A DNA stretch of 64,000 nt from Gemmata palustris (GCF_017939745.1 NZ_JAGKQQ010000001.1:3100001-3164000); one strand, 5' to 3'; numbered from the stretch's first letter, positions 27,571-36,652 are shown. Program-made: numbers and translations. Notes: generated by a model not told the origin, from the sequence alone.

Positions 27571-28644
27571 TCAGAGGCGCTTCGCGGGCTCAGTTGCCCG
27601 ACTTGCGCGCGCGGGGGGCGACCGGCAGCGCGGGGTGCTGGCGCTGACCGGCGCAAATTTGCCGGACTTGAATTGCGGGAGCAGCGGCCGAATCACTTCG
27701 CTCGGAAGAATCCACGTTTCCACGCGCCCGGCCCGGGCGATGTTGATCCCGAGCACGTTGCCCTCGAGGTCGACCACGGGGCCGCCACAATCCTTCGCGT
27801 CCACGACCAGGTCGCTCTGGAGCACCTTTCGAACCCGGTCCGCGCCCGGACAGCGTGCTGCCCATCGAGTTCTGCACGTCGCCGCGGTCCTTCGGCGCGC
27901 TGCCGAGGGTCACCTTGAAGTCCTTCGTCTCGCCCTTGCGCTTGGCCTTCACGTTGATGATGTCGCTTCGCGGAGCGTGTCCAGGAAGTCGCGGAGCGAG
28001 GTCTGCCCGATGATCTTCTTGCCGTTCATCTCGACAATCACGTCATCGGACTTCAGGCCGGCTTTATCGGCCGCGCCGCCGGGGCTCAGTTCGGCGATCT
28101 TGGCGCCGAGCAGCTTCCCTTCGTCGTCCTTCTCGTCGGCCGGGTAGATGCCCAGGTACCCGCGGTTCGGGTTGACGATCGCCGTGTCGCGCCCGGTCAG
28201 GTTGCGCGTCATCACGCTGACGATGCCCACCGAGATCGGGTCGCTCGTGGGGCCGGACGCGGCCACCCAGTTCCCGGCGGGGACCTTCTCGGTGTCCGCG
28301 AACGTGACGGCCTTCAGGCCCTTCACGTCCACTTTCAGCAGCGCGAGGTCCGTGGCGTTGTGCGAGGCGACGGTGGTCGCTTCGTACTCGCTGCCGTCGG
28401 GCAGCCGGACCCAGACCGTGCCCCGGAGCTCGCTCGCCTTCGTGAGAATGTACCCGGCCTCGTCCACAACGGTGCCGAGGATCGTGTCCTTGTCGTCGCA
28501 CTTGATCCGGACGGTCGATTCGTTCGCCTTCGCCACGACCGGCTTGAACGGCGCGAGCAGCTTGGCATCCTTTCCGATCTGGGCGAGGGCCGGGGAACCA
28601 GCAACAGCCAGCACCACGGCGGTGGTAATCAGACGCGCGATCAT
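27571..28644 (-). pseudogene. trypsin-like/PDZ exported protein, several frameshifts
   Basis: Encodes in successive frames a planctomycete family of trypsin-like proteins with a PDZ domain inserted in the barrel. There is a signal peptide (to SPALAQ), a first barrel half (GYILTKASELRG, DLALLKVD), the PDZ (RGYLGIYPADEKDD, KAGLKSDDVIVEMNGKKI), and a second half reading SDLVVDAKDCGGPVVDLEGN. Frame changes occur near 27958, twice near 27850, and near 27645, all small deletions in the sense of the family. The catalytic His site reads KASE instead of AH and the Ser site is Cys (DCGGP), so even the unbroken ancestor was probably not a classical serine protease. Indels may be real or sequencing errors. 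Confidence 0.85.
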
Positions 28645-28787
28645 CGGTCGTAACTCCGCTAGGTAGGTGAGAAAGAAACTGGTTGGGAACGTGCACGGGT
28701 TCGGAACCCGTTGGGAGGAAAGGACGATTTCGGGCGCGTGTGCCTCGGACCCCGCCCCGCGCCTGGTGGCGCGGGAACCGGGGAGCC

Positions 28788-29868
28788 TTACGCCCGCTTA
28801 CTCAGGGTGACGGGCAGAGCCAGAACCGCGGCCCCGCGCCGCACGGTGATCCGCACCTTGTCGCCCGGCTTCGCGGACTCCATCAGCTTGCGGAACGCCT
28901 TAACGGTCTTTACGGGCGTGTCGTTGAACTTGGTGATCGTGTCGCCGATCTTCAGCCCGCCCTTACCGGCCGGGCCGTCGTCCTCGACCTCTTTCAACCA
29001 GGCGTCGTCCTCTTCGTCGTCCGAGAACACGACGCCGATGTACGCCCCGCCGCCCTTGGTCGCGCTCGCTGGTTTGTCCACCCACTCGCCGGCGACGAGC
29101 TTGTCCCAGTCGTTCTTGAACTGGTCGGCCTGCACGTGGATGTTCTGCGAGATCGGGAGCCCGATGCGGCTGTGGATGCCGACCACGTTGCCGTTCAGGT
29201 CGAACAGCGGGCCGCCGGAGTCGCCGCCGACCAGCGTGCAGTTGGTGCGCAGGACGCTCTTCGTGCTCCCCTCGATGCGCCCCAAGCGGGCGACCGGCGG
29301 GCGGCCGTCGCGCGGGCCGTTCGGGTGCCCGAGGGAGACGACCCACTGGCCCTTTGTAACGTGCCGGACTTCGCGACCGGCAGGAACGGCCACTTACCGT
29401 CCTTCGGCCACGTGCCCTTCTTCGATTTTTGCCGGTGATCTGCACCATGCCGCTGTCCATGCCCTCGTTGATCCCGAGGGTCTTGGCCTCCACGGTGTCG
29501 CCGTCGGGCAACCGGATGGTACACTCCTTGCCCGCGACGAACGGCAGCGCCCGGCCCTCGAGCGAGCCCTTCTTCGGGAGCTCGTAATCGCGGATCACGC
29601 GCCGCGGTGAGGATGAGCCCGTCCTCGCTCACGATGACGCCGCTCCCGGCTCGCGCCGTAGAGCACGGCGACGGTCGCGGGCGAGCACTTGTCGACCACG
29701 TCCTTCACGGTGGCCTGGAGCAATTTCAGCTCCGTGAGGTCTTCCGGTTGGGTCGTGCGCCGGGTCCCACTTCGGGGCGGGGTCGGCGGCGGGCGCGGTG
29801 GCGGCAAAGGCGGCAGCGATCAGAAGACCAAAACAGGCGGCCAGACGGGCCGACCGTGGCACTTTCAT
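28788..29868 (-). pseudogene. trypsin-like/PDZ serine protease, several frameshifts
   Basis: A HtrA-like exported protease gene, ATG 29868 (signal peptide to APAAD), split over at least five frame changes (near 29752, 29655, 29605, 29432 and 29368). Reassembled it reads LKLLQATVKDVVDKCSPATV, SEDGLILTAA, VIRDYELPKKG, TLGINEGMDSGMVQITGK, TLVGGDSGGPLFDLNGNVVG, then a PDZ (GGLKIGDTITKFNDTPVKTV). The change near 29605 deletes two bases precisely at the catalytic His of the expected LTAAHV. The Asp and Ser sites (GDSGGP) are otherwise intact. It lies 143 bp upstream of a related broken gene in the same direction. Confidence 0.85.
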
Positions 29869-30603
29869 GGTGTGACTCCAGCGGAGCGAGCGTGTGGTTC
29901 CCATGAAGAGTATCGGAGGTAAATTGGGGATTCACCACCGTTACCCGTTTTCTCCACTTTCTCTCATCTGCTCGGACCGTGCAAGGGGTTGGTGGTATTG
30001 TTCGCTCCCAAAGTGACCATTTGGAAGGGCAATTGGTGGGTATCGGTGGGGAAAGATTGCGCATCACTGATCTCGAAATAGCCGCGCTGGTGGGCGAACG
30101 CGCGAACACCGGATCGTGAGGAATCCGGTCTCGAAACGAAACGGGCGTCGCGTGCCGCCGGCCCAATGTGACTCGTCGCCGGCTTGGGGCAGAACCCCAC
30201 TCGTACTCGAACACTAGCACAGGTGCGGGACATTGCTTTTGATAACGGACCGATCCGATTCGATTCAGGCCCCGCTTCTCAAAACCCTAAACCGACCTGT
30301 CCCCGGGGTCGCGCCACTCGTTTTGGACACGCACCGACAAGACCGGATGCAATCCCCGTACCTTCCGTAGCGGCTAATCGAAGTGTGGTGTTACAAGTAA
30401 TTACCGCCCGCACCACCATTACTTACGTTGACCCCCTCATGTTTTGTCTGCTGTCCGTGGCACGCGCCACGAACAGCAGACAAAAACCCCGACTCATCGA
30501 ACATTGAAGCACTACAAGCACCGCGGTCGTGAAGTCGAAGACGCCCATTTGAGCGTCTTCGACTTCACGACCCGCGGTGCTTGTGCTGCTTCAATGCGAC
30601 GGG
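29869..30603. other. 735-bp stretch without a gene, two hairpins
   Basis: No supportable gene. 29869-30240 would hold the promoter of the second protease gene; I see no clear motif. 30441-30487 is a hairpin (about 20-bp arms with a few mismatches or G-T pairs) and 30502-30596 a larger palindrome (separate entry), both downstream of the BY-kinase-like gene. Confidence 0.6.
30502..30596. repeat. long near-perfect palindrome
   Basis: Arms 30502-30544 and 30553-30596 (about 43 bp, with two mismatches and one 1-base bulge) flank an 8-nt loop. It lies 8 bp beyond the stop of the minus-strand BY-kinase-like gene and may terminate it. The sequence is unrelated to the other palindromes in the window. 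Confidence 0.85.
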
Positions 30604-31572
30604 CTAGGCCCGTGTGGTCACGTACCCGCGGAGCGAACCACCCAATTGCTTCACCCACGTCTTCAGCCCGGCGAACTCGGGGCGCTCCGTATCCGGCTCC
30701 CGGGTGACGAGGTACACCGCGTCCGCGGCCGAACAGGTCGCGTCGCGCTCCGGCACCACGCCCCACACGCCCGCATCAATGAGCACCCAGTCGAACCACT
30801 GGCGCAACTGCGCGACCAGCTTCGGCAAGTCGTGCCCCATCGCACCGGCGGTGCTGTCTTGGGCCGCGCCCGCGGCGAGCGCCTGGAGGCTCGGGAGCGG
30901 GGTGGGCTGGAGCGCCCACGGGAGCGGGAGGTGCTGGCCGAGGACTTCCGCGAGGCCGGGGCTGGGCCGCAGCGCGAGGCTGTTGGCGATCCCCGGGCGC
31001 GTGAAGTTCGCGTCGGCGACCAGCACGCGCTGGCCGTCGCGTGCGAGCGTCAGCGCGAGGTTGAGCAGCACCGTGGTGGTGCCCGCCTGCGGGGTCGCGG
31101 CCGTGAACATCAGCGCCCGAGAGGTCGCGCCCGGTAGCTGCTTCGTGACCTCGTCGCGCAGCGTGCGGTACTCGGCGCTCACCGCGTGATCGGGGAAGTG
31201 CAGCGCGACGAGCCCCGCGTCGGGGCCGCCCGTGCGCCCGGTGACGCGCGGCGCGGTGTCGTGGAACCGCACCGACAGGAAGGACGCGGCCGACGTTTCA
31301 ACGACCGGCGCCGGGATCGGAGCGGGCGCCGGGGGAATCGGTGCCGGGATCGGAGCGGGCGTCGCGATGCGCGGGAACGAGCGCACGGCTTCCGGCCGCT
31401 TCACTTCCGGCTTCGGCGCGCCTGAAAACACGGGACCGCCCGGACCGCCGATCTCGACGAACGGCGCGTCCTCGGCGCCGACCACGAACAGTTCGTCGTC
31501 CATGTGCGGTTCCTCGCTCGCGATCGAGCGAGCCAGATTCGATCCGGTCAGCGCGCTAAACACCCGGCTCAT
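30604..31572 (-). CDS. BY-kinase/CpsD-like ATPase with altered Walker A
   Basis: A 322-residue protein with a Pro/Ala-rich N-terminus (about 1-120, with an API-PAPIP repeat) and a C-terminal P-loop domain of the CpsD/CapB tyrosine autokinase or ParA/MinD class. FPDHAVSAEYRTLRDEVTKQ is the conserved pre-domain helix, Walker A reads ATPQAGTTTVLLNLA, Walker A' DANFTRPGIAN and Walker B WVLIDAGVWG. The Walker A Lys is replaced by Thr (AGTTT for AGKST) and no C-terminal Tyr cluster is present, so tyrosine autophosphorylation is doubtful. It lies 101 bp after the ExeA-like ATPase gene, the usual neighbour in exosortase (XrtA)/exopolysaccharide loci. ATG 31503 (MDDELFVV) is an alternative start. Confidence 0.85.
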   Translation of the reverse strand: MSRVFSALTGSNLARSIASEEPHMDDELFVVGAEDAPFVEIGGPGGPVFSGAPKPEVKRPEAVRSFPRIATPAPIPAPIPPAPAPIPAPVVETSAASFLSVRFHDTAPRVTGRTGGPDAGLVALHFPDHAVSAEYRTLRDEVTKQLPGATSRALMFTAATPQAGTTTVLLNLALTLARDGQRVLVADANFTRPGIANSLALRPSPGLAEVLGQHLPLPWALQPTPLPSLQALAAGAAQDSTAGAMGHDLPKLVAQLRQWFDWVLIDAGVWGVVPERDATCSAADAVYLVTREPDTERPEFAGLKTWVKQLGGSLRGYVTTRA

Positions 31573-31672
31573 TCCGTGCCCCTGTTAGCCAACTCGAGCG
31601 GTCACGTTTCTTTACGCAGCGGGCACTACTCCCGCGTGCGAACTGACGGACATCGAACCCTCAGCCCCGGCG

Positions 31673-32710
31673 TCACGCCGGGCGCTTCCGAACCGCCTTG
31701 ACCTTCGGTCCGCGGGCGGCGCCGCGCTCGCCGGAGGCCGGTTTCCGCTTCGTGCGGCGCTCGGGCTCCGTTTCGCGCCCCGGGTGCGGGAGCAGCACCG
31801 CGTCACCGGTCCCGTCCTCGTCCGGAGGGGCGATCCCGAGGCGCTCGAGCGCCTCGAGCGCGGCCTCGACGTCCACGACCTCGGCCCCGGCTTCCGCGGC
31901 CAACTCGAACGCCAGCGCTGCGGCGCGGTTCAGCACCCGCGGCAGCCCGCCGCACGCGGAAGCGATCAGGGCCGTTGCGCCCTCGTCGAGCACCTTCAGC
32001 GGTTCGCCGCCCGCCGCTCGCACCTGGTGGTGCAGGTACGCCGGCGCTTCTTCGGCCGAAAGGGGCGCGAGCAGGCACCGGACCGCGATCCGGTCCGCGA
32101 ACGGGGCGTGTGCCGACCCGCGCAGTGCGGCCCGCAGCACGGGTTGCGCGACCAGCACCACGAACGCGACGGCGCCGGTCCGCGACTCCAGGTTGCCGAG
32201 CAACCGCAGTTCTTCGAGCGCGGACGGGCTCAGGTGCTGGGCCTCATCGATCACGATGACGGTGGGGAACCCGCTGGCCGCGGCGTCGAGCAGGTGGCCC
32301 GTGACCGCGAGCCGGAGTTCCTGTGTGCTTAACCCCTGATAGGGTTTGCCGAGGTCGAACAGGATCGCTTGAAGCAGGTCGGCCGGGGTCTCGGCGCGGG
32401 CGTTCGGGAGGAGCACGCGCGGCACGTCCGGGAGCAGGTCGTCGAGCCACTTGCGGGCCACGAGCGACTTGCCCACACCAGAGGGGCCGTCGATGAGAAC
32501 GACCGGGTCGCGTCGGGCGAACGCGGCCACCAGCGCGGCCAGTGCCGCCGCGTGCGAGGGCGCGGGGTAGTACGCCGCGGCGTCTACGGCCGGGCGGAAC
32601 GGCGGGCGGTCCATGCCGAAGTGCGACCAATCCACGACCGCTTCTCCATCTTGGTGTTTCGCGCTCGGCAGGGGGGCGAACTGTTTCCCTGTTGGTGCGT
32701 AATCGGCCAT
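31673..32710 (-). CDS. ExeA-like AAA ATPase (PEP-CTERM/exosortase locus type)
   Basis: A 345-residue AAA ATPase from ATG 32710 (starts at 32734 and 32755 are possible). WSHFGMDRPPFRPAVDAAAY is the family N-terminal signature, Walker A is GPSGVGKS (residues 75-82) and Walker B VIVIDEAQHL; GGLPRVLNRAAALAFELA is the sensor-2 region. A basic, Arg/Lys-rich tail ends the protein. ExeA-like ATPases serve type II secretion or, in the PEP-CTERM subgroup, exopolysaccharide and exosortase systems. The downstream BY-kinase-like gene and the PEP-CTERM-like protein at 18910 favour the latter. It is divergent from the TPR gene at 32896. Confidence 0.88.
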   Translation of the reverse strand: MADYAPTGKQFAPLPSAKHQDGEAVVDWSHFGMDRPPFRPAVDAAAYYPAPSHAAALAALVAAFARRDPVVLIDGPSGVGKSLVARKWLDDLLPDVPRVLLPNARAETPADLLQAILFDLGKPYQGLSTQELRLAVTGHLLDAAASGFPTVIVIDEAQHLSPSALEELRLLGNLESRTGAVAFVVLVAQPVLRAALRGSAHAPFADRIAVRCLLAPLSAEEAPAYLHHQVRAAGGEPLKVLDEGATALIASACGGLPRVLNRAAALAFELAAEAGAEVVDVEAALEALERLGIAPPDEDGTGDAVLLPHPGRETEPERRTKRKPASGERGAARGPKVKAVRKRPA

Positions 32711-32895
32711 TGTGAAGGTGCGACTTGACCCCATCCGCACAAGGCCGCGAGTCAAGGCCCCGCGCCGGTTTTTCTCCCCGATTTTTCCGATTTAAACGGC
32801 ACACGATTTCGTACTTGCACACCCGGTCGTGACCGGTATATCTTCCCAACTCACAGGTCACCGCACAGCGCACACGCTGCAAGGAGTGCAGAGGC

Positions 32896-33702
32896 ATGAG
32901 CAGGACGCTCACCCTGATCCAAACCGGTTGGGAATCGATCCGCGCGATCGCCGAGAACGGGCGCAAGGCGGACGCACTGGCCCAACTGGAGCTGCTACTC
33001 GCGCGGCCCGATGTGCCCGCGGACATCGCGACCGAGGGCCACCAACTGGCCGGCACCATCGCCCTCGACCTGGGGCGCTTTGCCACCGCCCGCCGGCACC
33101 TGAAGGCCGCGGCCGGGTTCGATGTGACGGAGGCCCGCACGCGCTACCTGGCAGGGCGGGCGTGGGAAGAAGATCCGGAGGGGTGCGATCGCAAGGCCGC
33201 GGTCGCGTTCCGCAAGGCGACGCTGCTCGACGGCACCAACCTGCTCTACCGCGCCGCGTTCGGTCGGGCCGCGGCCCGCTGCGGTCAAGTGCGGCGCGGC
33301 GTTTGCGAGATGCTGGCAGCGGCCGAACAAGCCCCCGGCGATGTGACCGTCATCCGCGTCGCTGTGGGCGGACTGTTGGAGATGGGCAAACTGGGTAAAG
33401 CACGCGGCATACTGGCGAAGGCCATGTTCCTCCGCCCCGGACACCGCGAACTCACGAACACCTGGGAGCGCACCAAGTTCGAGACCGCGCGACTCACGCA
33501 GCGCCGAACGGCCAAGACGCGCGAAAACACACGGTATGCGCAGGACGCGCAATTCGCCAGGGACGGCGACCGTGTGCTCCTCCCGTTCGTGCGCATCGCG
33601 GACGGCACGGGCACCGCGAGCGGCGCATCCGTCCGAACGGACACGGTCTCGTTCCCGCGCCCGCACTTCGACCGGCTCCGCATCAGCAAACTGGACCGCT
33701 AA
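32896..33702 (+). CDS. TPR-type repeat protein
   Basis: A 268-residue soluble protein. Residues about 10-200 form helical TPR-like pairs (ALAQLELLLARPDVPADIAT; QLAGTIALDLGRFATARRHL; GGLLEMGKLGKARGILAKAM). The last 65 residues are basic and probably unstructured (TARLTQRRTAKTRENTRYAQ). No signal peptide or enzyme motif is seen. It is divergent from the ExeA-like ATPase gene with 185 bp between starts, so the two may share regulation. Specific role unknown; protein-protein adaptor is likely. Confidence 0.78.
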   Translation: MSRTLTLIQTGWESIRAIAENGRKADALAQLELLLARPDVPADIATEGHQLAGTIALDLGRFATARRHLKAAAGFDVTEARTRYLAGRAWEEDPEGCDRKAAVAFRKATLLDGTNLLYRAAFGRAAARCGQVRRGVCEMLAAAEQAPGDVTVIRVAVGGLLEMGKLGKARGILAKAMFLRPGHRELTNTWERTKFETARLTQRRTAKTRENTRYAQDAQFARDGDRVLLPFVRIADGTGTASGASVRTDTVSFPRPHFDRLRISKLDR

Positions 33703-34218
33703 AGATTCGAGAACACACGGACCAGGCGGCTGGCACGGAAGCCACGGCCGCGACTACGCCCGGGCGCAGGACGCGCTCGGGCGTGGTCATTTCGTGTTCC
33801 GCAGTTTCAAACTGACGACCCGGCACAAGTAAGCAGAACGCTCACCGGGTGAGCACTCGCTTGGGTCGGTGATGAGCCCCCAGGATATCGACGAGTAGCA
33901 CCAAACACCCGCCCCGTGTCCTTGTCAGGATCAGGCCCACGGCCGCTCACAGTGGCGCAACACACCGTCGGTCGTCGAGGTGCGCGGGCGCACTCGCCCT
34001 AACCGCTTCCAGTACAGATCTCGGATCGGCACCGGTTCCCGCTCACGCGCGATCGCGCCGCCCGATTGCTTTCCCCCCTCCAGATTGAATCCGACCGCGT
34101 CACGCTGGGGCCACAATCCAAAGTTAACGCACTGCGCGTAGCGCGCGCTCGCACACGTGGTGCGGGGCGGGTACCATGATCTTCACATCACGTTCCCCAA
34201 TCCGGAAAGGCGGTCGCC
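33703..34218. other. 516-bp stretch without a recognised gene
   Basis: Short open frames occur on both strands (for example minus strand 33931-34116) but none shows a family motif, signal peptide or plausible ribosome binding site. I see no repeats or hairpins beyond background. The right end should hold the promoter of the D,D-carboxypeptidase gene. Confidence 0.5.
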
Positions 34219-35784
34219 GTGGTTCGTGCCCGTTCCCCGCTCGCGCTCGCGTTGCTCGTAATCGCCTGGATCGTTCCCGCCGCGGCCGCACCTCCCGCCG
34301 CACTGACAGAGAAACTCGAAGCCGTCATCGAAGGCCCCGACTACAAGCACGCCTCCTGGGGCATTCTGGTCACAGACGCAAAAACGGGAGCCACTGTCTA
34401 TTCGCGCAACCCCGATGCGACGCTCGCCCCCGCGTCGGTTACGAAGCTCTTTTCGAGCGCCGCTGCCCTCGTCGCGCTCGGACCGGATCACACGCAGGAA
34501 ACGTGCGTGTACCAGCGCGGTCTTGTGCTCAAGGGCACGCTCCGCGGTGACTTGGTCGTGGTCGCGTCCGGGGATCTCATGCTCGGCGGGCGCACCGCGA
34601 AAGACGGGAAGATCGTTTTCAAGGACAAGGACCACACCTACGCGAACGGCGGGTTCGGCGACTGCGAGGTGACCGATACGGACCCGCTCGCGGGGCTGAA
34701 CGACCTCGCGAAGCAAGTGAAGGCCGCGGGCATCACGCAGATCGACGGCGAAGTGCTCATTGATGACCGGCTGTTCGCCCGCGCCCGCGGTACCGGGAGC
34801 GGCCCGGACTCGGTGTCCCCGATCGTCGTGAACGATAACGCCATCGATGTGATCGTCACCCCGGGCGATAAGGAGGGCGCTCCCGCGAAGGTGGTAATGC
34901 GGCCGGAAACGGCCTTCTACACACTCGACGCGAGCGTCGGAACGGGTTCCGAGAAGTCGTCAGCGAATCTCCACGTACTCGCCGTCGGTCCAACACAGTT
35001 TGCCGTTCGCGGAAAAGTGCCACTGGGCAGCAAGCCGCACGTGCGCATCTACAACGTGGACGAACCGGCCCTCTTCGCCCGCGCGCTCTTCATCGAAGCA
35101 CTCCGGCGCAACGGGGTGCAAGCGCAGTGCGCGGTGCTCCGCCCCTCCCCCAGCCCCCTGCCCTCAAAGAACGACTACGAGAAGCTCCCGAAGCTCGCGA
35201 CGCTCGCCTCGGCGCCGCTCAAGGACACGATCCGCGTAACGCTGAAAGTGAGTCACAATCTGTACGCGAGCGCGCTGCCGGCGCTCGTGGCCGCGTCGAA
35301 GGGGCAATCCACGGTCGAATCGGGCCTCAGGGAGCAGGGTAAAATCCTGAAGGAACTGGGCGTGGACACGAACGCGGTCTCGTTCGGTAGCGGCGCGGGT
35401 GGATCACCGGCGGACCACGCGAGTGCCCGAGCGACGGTGCAAGTCATTCAGGGCATGGCGAAGCGCCCGGAGTGGGACGCATACAAGGCCGCGCTGCCAA
35501 TTCTCGGCGTGGACGGCACGCTCAGTGAATCGGTGAAGGAAGACAGCCCGGCGCGCGGAAAGGCGTTCGCGAAAACCGGCACGCTCATCTGGTACGACAA
35601 CGCGAACGAGCGGTTCATTCTTAAAAGCAAAGCGCTGGCCGGCACGATGACCACCAAGAACGGAACCGAACTCTACTTCTGCATCATCGTAAACAACGTG
35701 CCGCTCCCGGAAGGCGTAACCTCCGCCCGCGAGGGAAAGGCCCTCGGCAAACTGTGCGAAGTGCTCTACGAACACGCGCCGTAA
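34219..35784 (+). CDS. dacB: D-alanyl-D-alanine carboxypeptidase/endopeptidase (PBP4 type)
   Basis: A 521-residue exported peptidase of family S13 (PF02113). There is a signal peptide (about 1-23, ending AAAA). The three penicillin-binding motifs are SVTK (nucleophile Ser about residue 73), SHN (about 345) and KTGT (about 452). A large insert between motifs 1 and 2 is typical of PBP4. The enzyme trims or cleaves peptidoglycan cross-links in the periplasm, which is of interest because planctomycetes were long thought to lack peptidoglycan. GTG at 34219 is the probable start. The downstream toxin-like gene is 57 bp away but unrelated. Confidence 0.93.
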   Translation: MVRARSPLALALLVIAWIVPAAAAPPAALTEKLEAVIEGPDYKHASWGILVTDAKTGATVYSRNPDATLAPASVTKLFSSAAALVALGPDHTQETCVYQRGLVLKGTLRGDLVVVASGDLMLGGRTAKDGKIVFKDKDHTYANGGFGDCEVTDTDPLAGLNDLAKQVKAAGITQIDGEVLIDDRLFARARGTGSGPDSVSPIVVNDNAIDVIVTPGDKEGAPAKVVMRPETAFYTLDASVGTGSEKSSANLHVLAVGPTQFAVRGKVPLGSKPHVRIYNVDEPALFARALFIEALRRNGVQAQCAVLRPSPSPLPSKNDYEKLPKLATLASAPLKDTIRVTLKVSHNLYASALPALVAASKGQSTVESGLREQGKILKELGVDTNAVSFGSGAGGSPADHASARATVQVIQGMAKRPEWDAYKAALPILGVDGTLSESVKEDSPARGKAFAKTGTLIWYDNANERFILKSKALAGTMTTKNGTELYFCIIVNNVPLPEGVTSAREGKALGKLCEVLYEHAP

Positions 35785-35841
35785 TCCGGTGAAGCGCTTC
35801 GGTTCACTGTTGGCTGCTTTCGCACAGCAAAGGAGTCGCCC

Positions 35842-36462
35842 GTGGCTACACCTTCAACCCCGCGCCCGCAAGTTGCTGTTCTCGCGGGCATTAATGGCGC
35901 CGGGAAGACGACGGCGTCTCAGCATATTTTGCGCGACGCCATGCGCATCCCTTCGTTCACGAACGCGGACACGATTGCCCGCGGACTGAACGCTTTCGAC
36001 GTGGAATCAGTCGCGGCGAAGGCCGGGCGGGTGATGCTCGACCACCTTCACGGACTCGCTGCCGTGCGCCAAAGTTTCGCGTTCGAGACGACGCTATCGG
36101 GCCGCGCCTACGCGCGGTGGCTCGGCGAACTGGCCCGCGATGGATACGCGATCCACCTGCTTTACTACTGGCTCGATAGTCCGGAACTGGCTATTGGTCG
36201 GGTCGCTGAACGAGTGCGCGCGGGTGGGCATCACGTCCCCGACGACACCGTCCGAAGACGGTACGTCCGCAGCGTGCGCAACTTTCTGGAACTCTATCGG
36301 CCTGTGGTAACGACGTGGCAGGTGTATGATAACACTCACAACGTCCGGCGCCTGATCGCCTTCAACAACAGCTTTTTCGACACGATTCTCGATCCGGACC
36401 GGTGGGGCCAATTTAACAGGAGTGCGGACGATGGCGGAGCAAACAACCCTTCCGACGGCTGA
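35842..36462 (+). CDS. zeta-toxin-like P-loop kinase
   Basis: A 206-residue protein of the zeta toxin family (PF06414-like). The P-loop is VAVLAGINGAGKTTAS (about residues 11-26), followed by FTNADTIARGLN and QSFAFETTLSGRAY, where the Asp and Glu match the substrate-binding and catalytic acidic residues, and a later Arg-rich lid (RVAERVRAGGHHVPDDTVRR, RYV). Zeta toxins phosphorylate UDP-N-acetylglucosamine and block wall synthesis; chromosomal relatives may have other roles. The 3' end overlaps the following small gene by 32 bp, as in a toxin-antitoxin operon. Confidence 0.88.
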   Translation: MATPSTPRPQVAVLAGINGAGKTTASQHILRDAMRIPSFTNADTIARGLNAFDVESVAAKAGRVMLDHLHGLAAVRQSFAFETTLSGRAYARWLGELARDGYAIHLLYYWLDSPELAIGRVAERVRAGGHHVPDDTVRRRYVRSVRNFLELYRPVVTTWQVYDNTHNVRRLIAFNNSFFDTILDPDRWGQFNRSADDGGANNPSDG

Positions 36463-36646
36463 CCTGATTGACCTCGCCGCGATCGACCGGGCACACGCCG
36501 CGGCCAACAAGGAAGCGCTCCTCGAACACGCTCGGTTGGGGCGCCCGGTGTGTGAATCGCGTGACGGTAAAGTCGTGTGGCTGACGCCGGCGGAGATCTT
36601 CGCGCGGTATGGACTTGATGAATTCGGTCGAGAAAAAGCAGCGTGA
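36431..36646 (+). CDS. small putative antitoxin paired with the zeta-like kinase
   Basis: A 71-residue protein starting MAEQTTLPTADLIDLAAIDR inside the end of the kinase gene, in another frame (a start at 36422 is possible). Its centre, HAAANKEALLEHARLGRPVC followed by DGKVVWLTPAEIF, matches the pattern of small proteins I recall as encoded next to such kinases (ALxEHKRLGxxV, DGKVVxxxPEEI). It is not like the epsilon antitoxin. The overlap and tight order suggest co-translation; antitoxin activity is inferred. Confidence 0.72.
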   Translation: MAEQTTLPTADLIDLAAIDRAHAAANKEALLEHARLGRPVCESRDGKVVWLTPAEIFARYGLDEFGREKAA

Positions 36647-36652
36647 AAATTC

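Noticed and set aside
33931-34116. A 61-codon minus-strand frame in the gap before the PBP4 gene
   Set aside because: No ribosome binding site, homolog-like motif or conserved context; probably chance.
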